A program made the position numbers and the translations under genes. DNA of 62,239 nt, taken from NCBI GenBank assembly GCA_029251085.1, contig JAQXDZ010000085.1:1-62239 (forward strand), written 5' to 3'. Shown here piece after piece: positions 45,420 to 55,728 of the stretch (within the stretch, counting starts at the first letter, position 1; every line of letters begins with the position of its first letter). The notes below the pieces were generated by a model. The model saw only the letters and a program-made list of their open reading frames with translations. It searched no databases and was not told where the DNA came from. Source of the stretch: Mariniblastus sp. GTDB lineage: Bacteria; Planctomycetota; Planctomycetia; Pirellulales; Pirellulaceae.

Positions 45420-46007
45420 TTATTCGAGAGGATTATCGAGCGGGTCAATTCCAAGTTCCTCAATCGGTTGAGAAAGAATATCAAGGTCACGCGGGGGCAA
45501 CTCTTCTTGAACCTCGCCCTCTCCATGATACGGCTCTACATAAACATGATTTCCGCGAACCGAAATCACTCGAATCGCGTCCCCTTTTTCAACTGCAAAA
45601 CCCTCACTCACCGCATCAAATTTTTCGCCATCAACCATCACAATCCCGCTGGGTAGCATTTTGGTCTGGGCAATTCCCAACTGGCCTTCGAGACGTTCCT
45701 TCTGCTCTTTGTTCTCAATGTAATTGGGAAGCACATCCTCCGGCTTGAGATCCTTTAAAAGGATGCGTTTTCCCAGAGGCGTGTAAGGCCAGACCTTGAC
45801 CATCAACGCTAGAAGTCCCGGAATAGTCACGACCGCTGCCGTCAACACGATAACGCCATAGCTGACGCTCTCCATAAAACCGAGAACTACCGAGGTCACA
45901 ATTAAAATTCCAGCGACAATCCCCAGAATGCCCGCCGAGGGAACGAACAGCTCGAGAATAACGGCAAACAGACCGATGGCTAACAACAAAAACGCCCAAT
46001 AGATCAT
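45420..46007 (-). CDS. NfeD-family membrane protein, short form
   Basis: The 195-residue protein has three membrane helices near 2-22, 26-46 and 50-73 and a C-terminal OB-fold-type NfeD domain (about 120-175: GQLGIAQTKMLPSGIVMVDGEKFDAV, then AIRVISVRGNHVYVEP). NfeD proteins normally work with stomatin/flotillin-type SPFH proteins in membrane-domain organisation. The gene follows the long NfeD gene by 103 bp on the same strand. No SPFH gene is found next to it, which is unusual. Confidence 0.85.
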   Translation of the reverse strand: MIYWAFLLLAIGLFAVILELFVPSAGILGIVAGILIVTSVVLGFMESVSYGVIVLTAAVVTIPGLLALMVKVWPYTPLGKRILLKDLKPEDVLPNYIENKEQKERLEGQLGIAQTKMLPSGIVMVDGEKFDAVSEGFAVEKGDAIRVISVRGNHVYVEPYHGEGEVQEELPPRDLDILSQPIEELGIDPLDNPLE

Positions 46008-46110
46008 TCGATCAACTTAAAAAAATAAATGTGCTATTCCAATATTTCATGCCCGCCGGCAGTCGCATTCTAGCGAATCAAAGTGACGGCCTCGCCCATT
46101 CGAACGTATT

Positions 46111-48411
46111 TTAACTCGATTTCACCTCGGGCTTGGCTGTGACCACAATTCGGTTGCCAATTGCCTCGATTACTTCGATCCTTTGGCCCTGATCTAACAT
46201 TTGGCCGTTTGAAATCACATCGTAAACTTTCCCCTGAATCCTTGCCTTTCCAGACGGATTCAAACGAGTGGCCGTTTCGCCCGTGAGCCCCAGCAGATTA
46301 CTCCAATCCACCATCGCTTCGGGATCCGTTCGCCCGCCGAGACCGGTATCGACAATCTTGCGAGGTTGCAGGATTAATCGGCGCAGTATTGGGGTTCTTG
46401 GAATCAAATTACGCAGCACGATGGCCGCCGTCAAAACTCCCAAACCAGCTCCGATAACGGGGACAAAGGAATAGGTCATTTCAACGAGATCATTGACTGA
46501 TCGAGGAACAAAAAACGACTGAGACGCCAATACCAATGAACTGAACACCAGGACGATCCCGCCAATTCCAAACAAACCAAACCCCGGAATCACAAAGACC
46601 TCCATCAAAATAAAGATCGCCCCGATAACGAACATGATCACTTCCAGCCAATCAGCATTCCCATCGAGACTCTGGCTCCAAAAGAATAATCCAAAACAAA
46701 GGACAGCCAAGAATCCTGGCACACCAAGACCCGGCGCGGATAACTCAGTCGACAGAAAGAACATTGCCCCAAACAAGAGAAAAGGAGAAACGAACGGAGA
46801 TGATAAGAATTCAGCGAACTTGGCAATCCGACGGTCCACCTTCGAAGGGGCTAACGTCGCTATCGACTCATCAAGCTGATAGAACTTTTTGACCTGTTCA
46901 ATATCTGAAACAATTGTTCTAGCTAAACCATTCTGTTCAGCGGTCAGCGCGTTGATTCCTTCGGGGCTACCTATCGGTCCCAGTGCCTCCCACTGATCGG
47001 GTTGTTCGAGGCTTTCAAATTCGACGTTACATAACAATCGGGTTTGCCCGGTCTTCGGATCGCGATAGCGGGTCACCACCAAGCTTGGCTCTAACATTTG
47101 CTGCAACATTGACCAATCTGATTCTTGATCTTCAGCCAACCGTTTAACTTCTTCTCGAAATCCACCGAGTTCATCTTCATTCACCACCTCACCCTGCCCG
47201 TAGTCGCCTCCGAGTCGAGCGTCCTCGCTCATGATCAACTGATTACAGGCCAAAGCAATTACACCGGCCGGCCCGCGCACCGAGCTTTCCAGAAACGCAA
47301 CCGTTCGCACTTCATCCGGATCATAACTGGCAATCAATCGTCCGATTCGAAGACAGGCTTCCACGTCCCCTAAATTTTCGCCAAGATTGAAGATGACTAA
47401 GTTCACATCTTCGCCACCTAACTGCTGCTTTAGTGATCGCGTTACCCAGGTCGCCGTCCGACTGTCGATGAACGGTGGCAACGTCACCAATAATGGTTTC
47501 CACTCCCCTGCACTTCCGGGGTCACCCTCAAGAACACTTGGATCTAGCTCCAATTCCCGCGCCAATGCCGTCCGTGATTCTGGTAACAACCGAACTAAAC
47601 CAAAATCTTGGAGCTCCTTGCCAGTTAATAGACTAAAACTGCCCTGAGGAGTTATTGTCACAACGGTAATCGGTTTCCCAGAAGCTTCCATCTCTCTCAA
47701 CGCTTCACCGTTGACGTAAGATACAGCACCCTCGCTGTCGGTCACTCGAAACAACTCTTGATCTCTTTCAAGCATGCTTAGAGCAACCGAAACTGGCAGG
47801 GTCGTTAACCCCTGCGAAGCGATGCTGCGATAAATTTCGCGATAGAGATCATCGGCTGATTTATCATCAATTCCAGCTTTCCCAATCGCCGCGTCTGGAT
47901 CAATCGCAATTTGATTTGCTGCGATGGCGACAAGTACCGCGTGCCCGTTAAGCCCACCGCCGGGCATTGATTCATCGTTATCCCATCCGAGACCCTCGCG
48001 TCGTTGAGGAATATAAGCAACGGTTTGGAGCCGATTTAAATCTGGATCCCGCAGATAGCGGGCCAACGCCATACACGCCTCCAGTTCGCTGCCACGACCA
48101 GTCTGCCCCCCCCGCGTGTCGAATTCCAAAATAACAACCGGCCGGTTCCGTCGCTGGGCAGCCGGGCTTGTCTTTTCCGATATTCGCTTTAGCGCTTGAC
48201 GCACCGAGGCACTTGCTTGCCCGTCAATTGGCAAGGGGATTTTGACACGGTAACCCTCGCGATTGGTGTCTGAACCAGCTTCAGAGTTTACCTGTTGAGG
48301 CACTGAAACGGTTGCAATCGCAGCGTCTACGAACAGCGTTAACGCGAACGAAAGAACGAGGAATGCAGAAAGGGCTGCGATTCTAATTTGAATCAATTGT
48401 GACATCTTCAC
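46111..48411 (-). CDS. NfeD-family protein with two ClpP-like domains
   Basis: The 766-residue protein has a signal anchor (about 10-33), a first ClpP-like domain (about 55-290: PVVILEFDTRGGQTGRGSE, VLVAIAANQIAIDPDAAIGKAG) and a second (about 305-500: VNLVIFNLGENLGD, AGVIALACNQLIMSEDARLGG). Four to five membrane helices (about 540-690) and a terminal NfeD OB-domain follow. In active homologues the Ser nucleophile lies in a S-A-G-T-Y segment before the IAL helix. In both copies here that position is not Ser, so protease activity is doubtful. It probably acts with the short NfeD downstream in membrane organisation. Confidence 0.83.
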   Translation of the reverse strand: MKMSQLIQIRIAALSAFLVLSFALTLFVDAAIATVSVPQQVNSEAGSDTNREGYRVKIPLPIDGQASASVRQALKRISEKTSPAAQRRNRPVVILEFDTRGGQTGRGSELEACMALARYLRDPDLNRLQTVAYIPQRREGLGWDNDESMPGGGLNGHAVLVAIAANQIAIDPDAAIGKAGIDDKSADDLYREIYRSIASQGLTTLPVSVALSMLERDQELFRVTDSEGAVSYVNGEALREMEASGKPITVVTITPQGSFSLLTGKELQDFGLVRLLPESRTALARELELDPSVLEGDPGSAGEWKPLLVTLPPFIDSRTATWVTRSLKQQLGGEDVNLVIFNLGENLGDVEACLRIGRLIASYDPDEVRTVAFLESSVRGPAGVIALACNQLIMSEDARLGGDYGQGEVVNEDELGGFREEVKRLAEDQESDWSMLQQMLEPSLVVTRYRDPKTGQTRLLCNVEFESLEQPDQWEALGPIGSPEGINALTAEQNGLARTIVSDIEQVKKFYQLDESIATLAPSKVDRRIAKFAEFLSSPFVSPFLLFGAMFFLSTELSAPGLGVPGFLAVLCFGLFFWSQSLDGNADWLEVIMFVIGAIFILMEVFVIPGFGLFGIGGIVLVFSSLVLASQSFFVPRSVNDLVEMTYSFVPVIGAGLGVLTAAIVLRNLIPRTPILRRLILQPRKIVDTGLGGRTDPEAMVDWSNLLGLTGETATRLNPSGKARIQGKVYDVISNGQMLDQGQRIEVIEAIGNRIVVTAKPEVKSS

Positions 48412-48638
48412 TTCAGGAGCTAATGTTTACTGAATGGCGTCTCGCCACCGCTGTGTAAGTATAGGTCTGAAATGGTCTTTAAGTACAGCGAAATAAGAGC
48501 GATATCAATTGCCCTCAGATTAAGACCGCGGCAAAACACGACAATTAGGAACAACGTGGTGTGTAGAAAGAACGATTTCGTTCGCACCGTTGAAGCGCTA
48601 ACACTCGCATCAGGAAATTCGACCACCCAGGCAATGAC

Positions 48639-50141
48639 TTAGCCGCCCACTGCCCAGCCAGAATCAACGAAGATTAACTTCAGGATAAAGTAGAAAATCA
48701 TGCAAAGGATCGCACCGGCTGGGATGGTAATTGCCCACCCCGCCACAATGTTTCTCATTGTTTTCAAATTCAAGGCATTGATACCCCGCGCCAACCCAAC
48801 TCCCAGGACAGCACCGACCAGCGTATGCGTGGTCGAAATTGGCAGGCCAATCGGCAATACAGAAGCACCCAAAATAGTAATCGCCGCTGCAAACTCGGCG
48901 GAAAAACCACGACTTGGCGTTAGCTCGGTAATTTTTTCTCCAACCGTCTTGATTACCTTCCAACCCCAGGTCGCCAATCCAATCACAATTCCGACTCCAC
49001 CGAGTAACAGCATCCAAGGAGCAGTGGTCGATTCCGCAATAATGGCCTTTTCAGAAACCGCCTGATACGCAGCGGCGAGCGGACCAATAGCATTGGCCAC
49101 ATCATTTGAACCATGGGCAAAAGCAACCAAACACGCCGTAAAGATTTGCAACACGCTGAATATTTTTTCAACCTGCCGCAACTCGTCAGAATCGGTATTG
49201 GTCGTGATATTGTCCAACGCTTTGTCCTGAAGCGACTCGACATCTATCAACAATTGTCTTGCCCGATCTTGGATTTCATCTGTTGAATTATTTCTAACTC
49301 GCTGAAGGTGTTTAATGGTCTTTGCGAGCGATCTCGACACGTCCGCGTCGAGCGCTGGATTTTTCTTAGATTTTAAATCGGAAGGACTTGGCTGCGTTCT
49401 CGACAATGAAAGTTTCGTGACGAAAAATCCAATGATACCCAACACCACCGCAACCGTGACGACCACTAATACAAATCTGGGATCCTCCGGATTCATCTCC
49501 CATTTTTTCCAAAGTGGCTTGAGGCCTTTGTAGGAGGTCAATCCCGTCATGACAAACATCAAAATGAAGACGAGTTTCGGCGCAACCCGCCGCGCCGCAG
49601 CAACAGGATCGCGTTGATAAAACACAGTCTTAAGTAAGATCCCAAACACGACGTAGGCAACGACCGCTGATATCAAAGGCGAAACGATCCATCCCGCACT
49701 AATCAGGCCTACTTTATCCCACAGGACACCGTCAAACCCTAACGCTAATGCGCCAAATCCGACAACGGCACCGACAATCGAATGGGTCGTCGAGACCGGC
49801 CAGGACATGTAAGTCGCGATTAACAACCACGTTCCCGCTGCCAACAATGCCGCAATCATTCCGCACGCTAGAATAAAGGGCGCTTCATTGGGCGGATACA
49901 TATTAGAAATTTCCAGCGGATCAAAAATCCCCTTTCGCACGGTTTTTGCAACATTTGAACCAACAATATAGGCACCAGCAAATTCAAAGATCGCGGCGAG
50001 AATTACGGCCCGGCGAAGTGTCAGCGCACCCGAACCCACCGAGGTTCCCATTGCGTTAGCAACATCGTTGGCACCAATGTTCCACGCAACATAAAAACCG
50101 CAAACGAGAATCAAGCCGATTAAAATAAATTCAGCACCCAT
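48639..50141 (-). CDS. pit: PiT-family low-affinity inorganic phosphate transporter
   Basis: The 500-residue protein has 10-12 membrane helices and both copies of the PiT signature: GANDVANAMGTSVGSGAL near residue 23 and HGSNDVANAIGPLAAA near 342. A hydrophilic cytoplasmic segment (about 245-320) separates the two halves. It imports phosphate with a cation. A PhoU-like DUF47 gene lies directly upstream on the same strand (91 bp), the usual bacterial pairing, so the DUF47 protein probably regulates it. The neighbouring pst genes provide the high-affinity route. Confidence 0.92.
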   Translation of the reverse strand: MGAEFILIGLILVCGFYVAWNIGANDVANAMGTSVGSGALTLRRAVILAAIFEFAGAYIVGSNVAKTVRKGIFDPLEISNMYPPNEAPFILACGMIAALLAAGTWLLIATYMSWPVSTTHSIVGAVVGFGALALGFDGVLWDKVGLISAGWIVSPLISAVVAYVVFGILLKTVFYQRDPVAAARRVAPKLVFILMFVMTGLTSYKGLKPLWKKWEMNPEDPRFVLVVVTVAVVLGIIGFFVTKLSLSRTQPSPSDLKSKKNPALDADVSRSLAKTIKHLQRVRNNSTDEIQDRARQLLIDVESLQDKALDNITTNTDSDELRQVEKIFSVLQIFTACLVAFAHGSNDVANAIGPLAAAYQAVSEKAIIAESTTAPWMLLLGGVGIVIGLATWGWKVIKTVGEKITELTPSRGFSAEFAAAITILGASVLPIGLPISTTHTLVGAVLGVGLARGINALNLKTMRNIVAGWAITIPAGAILCMIFYFILKLIFVDSGWAVGG

Positions 50142-50232
50142 GATGGCGAAACGGCCCTATATAAATCAAAGGATATATTATTTTCAAACACCGAATAAAA
50201 ACGAAACCTGTTCTGACAATTTTCAGAACTCT

Positions 50233-50907
50233 TTATTTCAAACTCAAAGTTTTGAGAATCCGATTCGCAAGATTTTCAGAATCATTTGCCAAACGACTCA
50301 GCACCCGTGTGACTCGCATCCAAAGATGAAACTCACCCGTCGAAAAATCTGTATCGTGAGCATAGATCTTTTTTAGCAACTGCAACTGCACGACGTCTGC
50401 TTCGTGCTCCGCCAATGCAGTCTCTTTCGCCAGACCGCGAATTCGCTCAGCTTCAATGCCACCAAACCCAGACTCAATTAACTCGTCCATCTGGTTGATG
50501 ATCGACGCACAAATTTCACACGCCTTGATGTTAAACCCAACAAACTTGTCAAAATCTTCGACAAGGTCTTCAGGGAACGGCAACTGCTTCAGCGTGAGCA
50601 CTTTGCAAACATCCTCAGCCGTATCGGCAAGACTGTCTTGAAGCGACAGGATTTCCAACACTTCAGCTCGATCGATTGGCATGAAGAATCGCTTCAACAA
50701 TCGCTCTCGTATATCTGCCTTGATCTGGTCAGCCTCGTGCTCCAGTTCAGACACCTCGTTAGAGATTCTATCAAGGCTCTCAAAATTTCCGGCCTTTATC
50801 GCGTCCAGTGCTTCGGACATCTTGCCAATGCACTTATTTACCTGCTCCATATGAAGCTGAATTTGACTGAAAGGCGAACGTCCGAATAGCTTGCCAATTG
50901 TGCTCAT
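50233..50907 (-). CDS. DUF47 / TIGR00153 PhoU-like regulator of Pit
   Basis: The 224-residue helical protein begins MSTIGKLFGRSPF and has the PhoU-like metal-binding spacing: ISNEVSELEHEADQIK near 48, SLQDSLADTAED near 92, and ALAEHEADVVQLQLLKKIYA near 178. Members sit next to pit genes and modulate or assist phosphate uptake. ATG at 50907 is preferred to the upstream TTG (50919), since MSTIGKLFGRSPF is the usual family N-terminus. It is transcribed with pit. Confidence 0.9.
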   Translation of the reverse strand: MSTIGKLFGRSPFSQIQLHMEQVNKCIGKMSEALDAIKAGNFESLDRISNEVSELEHEADQIKADIRERLLKRFFMPIDRAEVLEILSLQDSLADTAEDVCKVLTLKQLPFPEDLVEDFDKFVGFNIKACEICASIINQMDELIESGFGGIEAERIRGLAKETALAEHEADVVQLQLLKKIYAHDTDFSTGEFHLWMRVTRVLSRLANDSENLANRILKTLSLK

Positions 50908-51210
50908 TTGGTCTACCAATGAGGGTTCGTGGTAAATTTGAACTGGAAATCTTAATTGATGATTTCCCTACTTCTAGTGGGGCAAAATTAATTTCACGAG
51001 TTTTTCACTATTCACAGGATCCGCCCCGTAAATATCGTTGAATTTTTACTTACACACAATTTTATCACTTCGTCCCTCGAGCGACCTCCCTTAGAACGGA
51101 ACGCCAACAGACCCTGATACTGGGGCTTATTTTACCGCGAAGAGCTTTCAGCCCCCTGAATTCAAGAATCTGAGCAAACTCCACCCCAAACAGCTTAAAA
51201 AGACCGTTAA

Positions 51211-52986
51211 ATGAGATTTACACGCGCAGTACGCCGCTTAATGCTGGGATATTTCATTCTGCACCTTCTGACTGCCGGGCTCTTTATCTTCGTGCTCTCG
51301 CAAATCGTGCGGAATCAAAAAATTAATGACATCGAAGCCGAAATGCAATCCGTTGCGTTCATGCTGGCCGGACACATTGAAGATCTTGAAAACGGCCTCG
51401 AAGACGAGGCGCTCGTCGGGCACCTAAAACGACTTGGAAAACTTACCAACATGCGGTTCACGCTCATCACCGCCGAAGGCAATGTTGTCGCTGACTCCGT
51501 CAAGGGAACGCAGGAAATTGGTCCCCACGGTAGTCGTGAGGAAGTTCTGATTGCAAAAAAGGAAGGCTGGGGATTTACTCAGAGATATAGTGATACCTTG
51601 CGCGTCAATATGATGTATGGGGCTCAGAGATTTGACAACTCTAATCGAAACATTGGCTGTTACATACGAGTCGCAAGCGAGAGTAACAAAATCAACAGTG
51701 AGATTTTGGAAATCCAAATGTTCGTTTGGATATTTGCGTTGATCCTAAGCTTACTCACTTCTGGATTAATGGCCATTTTCTCAATGCGAAGTATGCAGCC
51801 ACTGACCACTTTTGCCAAAGCAGTTCGGCAGGTCGGCATTGGGAAGTACGACTCGACGTTGGCAATTCAACATCGCGATGATGAATGGGGAGCCTTAAGT
51901 GAAGCATTTCAACAGATGCAAACAGAACTCAATCGACGTGAACAACATTTACTCGAAAACACCCAGCGGCTTGAAGCTGTGCTCTCCAACATGATCGAAG
52001 GAGTGCTGGCGGTCGAACCATCAGGCGAAGTAATGCTGGCCAATGGAGCAGCCTGCCGAATGCTCAAACTGACGCACCCTGAGATCTTTGGAAAAAAGCT
52101 ACTTGAGATTGTCAGGATCCCAGAACTCGCCCAGGCAATTGAAAAGACTCAATTGCAGCGTACGTTTTCCAAAACAGAATTCAAGACATTCTCCGGAACC
52201 CAAAAAACGCTTAAGGCTCGTGTTTCCATGCTGGCCAACAAAGATAAACCAGGCGTCGCCATCGTCCTGCACGATGTGACAGAACTAAGACAGCTTGAAA
52301 CTATGCGTCAGGATTTTGTCGCTAATGTTTCCCATGAATTGAAAACACCACTCGCATCAATCAAAGCCTACGCCGAAACATTGCGACTCGGAGCACTGCA
52401 TGACGAAAATAAAAACATGCAGTTTGTCGAACAAATCGAATTTCAAGCAGAATTACTAAACCAACAGATCCTCGACCTACTTCATCTCGCCCGGGTAGAG
52501 TCTGGAACGAACACCTTCACAATCACCGACGTGAAGATTAATCAAATCTGCCAGGCGTCTTATGACCAATTCGCAAAAATAGCAGTTGAACGAAAACTAG
52601 ACTTTCAGCTCGATCTTACCCACCCCAGTCCCGTGATCGCTGCCGATATTAAGTCGATTGAGACGATCGTCAAAAATTTGGTCGTCAATGCGATTCACTA
52701 CACCCCCGAAAATGGCTCCATCTCTATTTTGAGCTACGTAAACGATGGATCGGCCGTTATCGAAGTCAGGGACACAGGAATCGGCATCGCAAAAGACCAG
52801 CAAAAACGCATCTTTGAACGTTTCTACCGAGTCGATAAAGCCAGGTCCCGGGATATGGGGGGCACAGGATTGGGACTGGCAATTGTAAAACACCTAACCC
52901 AAAACAACGGCGGTTCGGTACATCTAAAAAGCCAGCTAGGTAAAGGAAGCTGTTTCGAGATCCACCTACCTCTCAAAAACGAATAA
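51211..52986 (+). CDS. phoR: Phosphate-regulon sensor histidine kinase PhoR
   Basis: The 591-residue kinase has TM1 (about 12-33), an extracytoplasmic sensor region of about 135 residues, TM2 (about 172-193), HAMP (about 195-247), a PAS domain (about 255-360), HisKA with the phospho-acceptor FVANVSHELKTPLASIKAY near 375, and HATPase with NAIHYTPENG near 494, RDTGIGI and GGTGLGLAI near 550. This is the Gram-positive-style PhoR layout with a large extracytoplasmic sensor. It faces away from the pit cluster. Its likely partner, PhoB, lies 8 kb downstream, behind pst and phoU. Confidence 0.87.
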   Translation: MRFTRAVRRLMLGYFILHLLTAGLFIFVLSQIVRNQKINDIEAEMQSVAFMLAGHIEDLENGLEDEALVGHLKRLGKLTNMRFTLITAEGNVVADSVKGTQEIGPHGSREEVLIAKKEGWGFTQRYSDTLRVNMMYGAQRFDNSNRNIGCYIRVASESNKINSEILEIQMFVWIFALILSLLTSGLMAIFSMRSMQPLTTFAKAVRQVGIGKYDSTLAIQHRDDEWGALSEAFQQMQTELNRREQHLLENTQRLEAVLSNMIEGVLAVEPSGEVMLANGAACRMLKLTHPEIFGKKLLEIVRIPELAQAIEKTQLQRTFSKTEFKTFSGTQKTLKARVSMLANKDKPGVAIVLHDVTELRQLETMRQDFVANVSHELKTPLASIKAYAETLRLGALHDENKNMQFVEQIEFQAELLNQQILDLLHLARVESGTNTFTITDVKINQICQASYDQFAKIAVERKLDFQLDLTHPSPVIAADIKSIETIVKNLVVNAIHYTPENGSISILSYVNDGSAVIEVRDTGIGIAKDQQKRIFERFYRVDKARSRDMGGTGLGLAIVKHLTQNNGGSVHLKSQLGKGSCFEIHLPLKNE

Positions 52987-53088
52987 CGCTGTGAATCGGA
53001 CGATTCCTAATTACAACGCTCTTTCAATACGGTGCCCCTAAGAGAGTCCGTTTAACCACGCACGCTTCCGCCAACTTCGTCGGCTATA

Positions 53089-55236
53089 TCATTTCTTCTT
53101 TGGTGCTTCGGTATTTCGCATTGATGCCGCGAGATCACCTTGGATGATTAAATCAATGGGAGGACTTGCAACCTCGCTAGAATCTTTTGCGATGGCGAAC
53201 CCTTGGATTTGAACCGGGCCTCGGCCGAGCAACTCGGCAGCCACTGAAAATTCAACATCTCGCCCCGCCTTTCTCATCAACGTGCGACCATTGTGTCGCA
53301 ACTCAATTGATTCTCCGGCTGTAGATTTCGCGACCACCGTTATGTTATCCGTATCGCGGTACTCTGTTTGCTCTATCTGCAACTCAATCGAACGCCCACC
53401 ATTATCAACCACCACCGGCAGAACCACTCGGCCTGTCGTTTGAACAAGATTGTTTGCAACCGCCACAACTCGCAGTTCATGGTAACCGTCTGATAACTTG
53501 CGGGTATCGATTTTCATCTCGGACACCACGGGCGTTTGCTGGACCAACCGGCCATCAACATAAAACAATAGAGCGCCGACTTTGACCGGTGATTCCGCAA
53601 CGTCGACCGAGAGGTTCAACACTCCTTTATCAGGGCTTTCAAAACTCGATGAATTAATTTCCATTGTCGGCTCAATCGCCCAGGGGCTGCATAGCGCATC
53701 ACCGACAACAATGGTCTGAAACGGGCCACTCACCGATTGATAAAAAGCCTCCGCCAAAGAGCAACCGCGAGCGTAGTGGACGTGAATCATTGGGTGCGGA
53801 AATTTCGCTTGCACCGCATACGGCTCAACCACAGTCCCACTGCTCCCGGCAGCACCGTATCTCAAGAACTGGCTACATTTGGTTTGCCCAGCCCGATGAA
53901 ACATTCCACCGAAACTCGTCAGGTTGTCGCAAAAAGCTCCCGGCAAAATTTGACTTCCCGAGGCGGCCCAGTTGAAACCGGGGGTTCCACATGTAAGCCC
54001 GATGATGTCGAGCGCTTTTACTGGAACCCCAGAAGTTACAACCTTCGTTCCATATCCCATCGCCTCGAGTTGAGTAATCGCCGAAGCAAAATTTGGCTTT
54101 CGAGTGGTCGAGCGAACATCCTTGGTATCGGTAAAGTAAAACGTTCCCTCCGGTTGAGTGCCATCAGCTTTGATCGACCGCTGCAATTGCTCAACAGCCT
54201 GTTTTTCATTGATACCGTAATTTCTCGTCACCGATAAAATAGTCGACAAAAAATACTGATCTCCCTGACCTCGCTCTTTGTTGAGCATTCCGTTGGCAGC
54301 CCACTTATAGTTATTTTTGAACCCATGAGTTGGGGCGAAAACAAAGGGCACATCAGGAATGCGGTCAACGATCCCGCGAAACAAGGGATCGTCTTTGACC
54401 CGTTCGAAAGCTAAATCAGACTGGGTTTGCTTTTGGTAACACCAACCCTGCCGCAACGCGAGGATTAGCCACTTAGTTGCGTTGGGGGCGTCGCCTAGCT
54501 TTCCATAGAACTTTGCCAACCAATAACTGATTGCCAACTGCGATGGATTGCTTTTCCTGAATTCACTGAGTTTAGTAATTGCTTTTTGATAATCCTGCTC
54601 CTGCTTGGATTTAATCAAATGAATGACAGCCTCAAATTCAGATTGTCGTTCGCCCGAAAACGGCGTTCGGAGCAATTTCTCAGCGACTTGACGATAGTAT
54701 CGATTTGATTCCAGCAACATATAGGCCGGTTGCTCTCGCAAAGCCGCACCGGCAAAAAACGTAAGAGAGGTAATGGATGCGTTAGGATTAAATAGCTGGG
54801 GAGGTACATTTTCTTGCCCTTGTTCCTTCAGCATTTCCAACAGTTTAGTTCGATGTTCATTTACAATGATCGTCGTCGGAAAATCTGAAGAGTAAACCAC
54901 ATAGTCAATCTGCCCGACCAACTTCCGACGCTTAATCTCATTCAACAACGGTTCCAAAATCTTAGTTCTGAACTGTGGCCATTTAATTATCTCACGGTCG
55001 GGAACGTCGGATAAATAAATAACATTACTTTGCGGGATTCCCCGACCATGGATGTAGTGATTCGCCAGTAATTTCGAAGAAGCTGAATCAGCATTGACGA
55101 TTAGAATTAAGTTCTCAGGTCCCCCGCCCGCCAATGCGGTAAGGGGCAGCAGGCAAAACAAAAAACCTAATAAAACCATGACTGACAATCGGCGTGTCGA
55201 ACTCAACGCCGAAATAACTAGAGAATAAAAATACAT
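53089..55236 (-). CDS. TIGR03790-family exported protein
   Basis: The 715-residue protein has a signal peptide (about 15-36) followed by the family opening GGGPENLILIVNADSASSKL and YIHGRGIPQSNVIYL. A central region has VPFVFAPTHGFKNNYKW near 299 and SAITQLEAMGYGTKVV. The segment QILPGAFCDNLTSFGG near 430 and YGAAGSSGTVVEPYAV near 467 are typical. The C-terminal 180 residues are beta-rich, like Ig or bacterial adhesin domains. The family is found mainly in planctomycetes and related phyla and its function is unknown. It interrupts the phosphate cluster on the opposite strand. Conserved Cys and His residues hint at a hydrolase. Confidence 0.82.
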   Translation of the reverse strand: MYFYSLVISALSSTRRLSVMVLLGFLFCLLPLTALAGGGPENLILIVNADSASSKLLANHYIHGRGIPQSNVIYLSDVPDREIIKWPQFRTKILEPLLNEIKRRKLVGQIDYVVYSSDFPTTIIVNEHRTKLLEMLKEQGQENVPPQLFNPNASITSLTFFAGAALREQPAYMLLESNRYYRQVAEKLLRTPFSGERQSEFEAVIHLIKSKQEQDYQKAITKLSEFRKSNPSQLAISYWLAKFYGKLGDAPNATKWLILALRQGWCYQKQTQSDLAFERVKDDPLFRGIVDRIPDVPFVFAPTHGFKNNYKWAANGMLNKERGQGDQYFLSTILSVTRNYGINEKQAVEQLQRSIKADGTQPEGTFYFTDTKDVRSTTRKPNFASAITQLEAMGYGTKVVTSGVPVKALDIIGLTCGTPGFNWAASGSQILPGAFCDNLTSFGGMFHRAGQTKCSQFLRYGAAGSSGTVVEPYAVQAKFPHPMIHVHYARGCSLAEAFYQSVSGPFQTIVVGDALCSPWAIEPTMEINSSSFESPDKGVLNLSVDVAESPVKVGALLFYVDGRLVQQTPVVSEMKIDTRKLSDGYHELRVVAVANNLVQTTGRVVLPVVVDNGGRSIELQIEQTEYRDTDNITVVAKSTAGESIELRHNGRTLMRKAGRDVEFSVAAELLGRGPVQIQGFAIAKDSSEVASPPIDLIIQGDLAASMRNTEAPKKK

Positions 55237-55728
55237 TTAGTTTACGTTTTCAATCGAGATTTCTGGTGCCCATTCGAAACTTTCGCTCGGTGCATGGCCA
55301 ATGGTTTTCAACGTCGGCGAATCTCAGGATGATCCTATTTTCAACACAACCTGCTGGTGAACCAGGACGTTCATTAATTTCTCTTAACTTGTCCAAGCAA
55401 ATGAAAACAGGCGAATCGTCTGTTTCAGTGTCTGCGTTGATTGTACCAAAAATGGACGGACACCAACGCCACGAAAAAACTAACGCATTTCGTCGCCCGC
55501 GAAGGAAATCAAGATCTTTCCCCACGTCGCAGATCGCCAATTCTCCGCCCCTACCTCTGGCCTTCGAAAGGCTCATTCAACCGCCAAATATTAACGTAAC
55601 GTGAAGAATCCCGCATATTAAGAAACCCTAACCCACGCTTCAATTTTGCTTGTTACCTTTTCCGCAAACAAACCGAGGTCAATCTCAGAATTACCTCAAA
55701 CACACCCAACCTTTAATTGGAAAGACGG
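55237..55728. other. Intergenic region upstream of pstS with an unresolved ORF pair
   Basis: This 492-bp gap has two overlapping antisense frames, 55266-55604 (plus, 112 aa, S/R/P-rich, shadow-like) and 55250-55576 (minus, 108 aa, better balanced composition, no recognised domain). Neither has a good ribosome site. The last 120 bp before pstS should contain its promoter and any Pho box, but I could not find a clear CTGTCAT-type direct repeat. Confidence 0.35.

Noticed and set aside
48420..48626. 68-codon minus-strand frame between pit and the long NfeD gene
   Set aside because: There is no ribosome site, no conserved motif, and a composition that does not suggest a protein.
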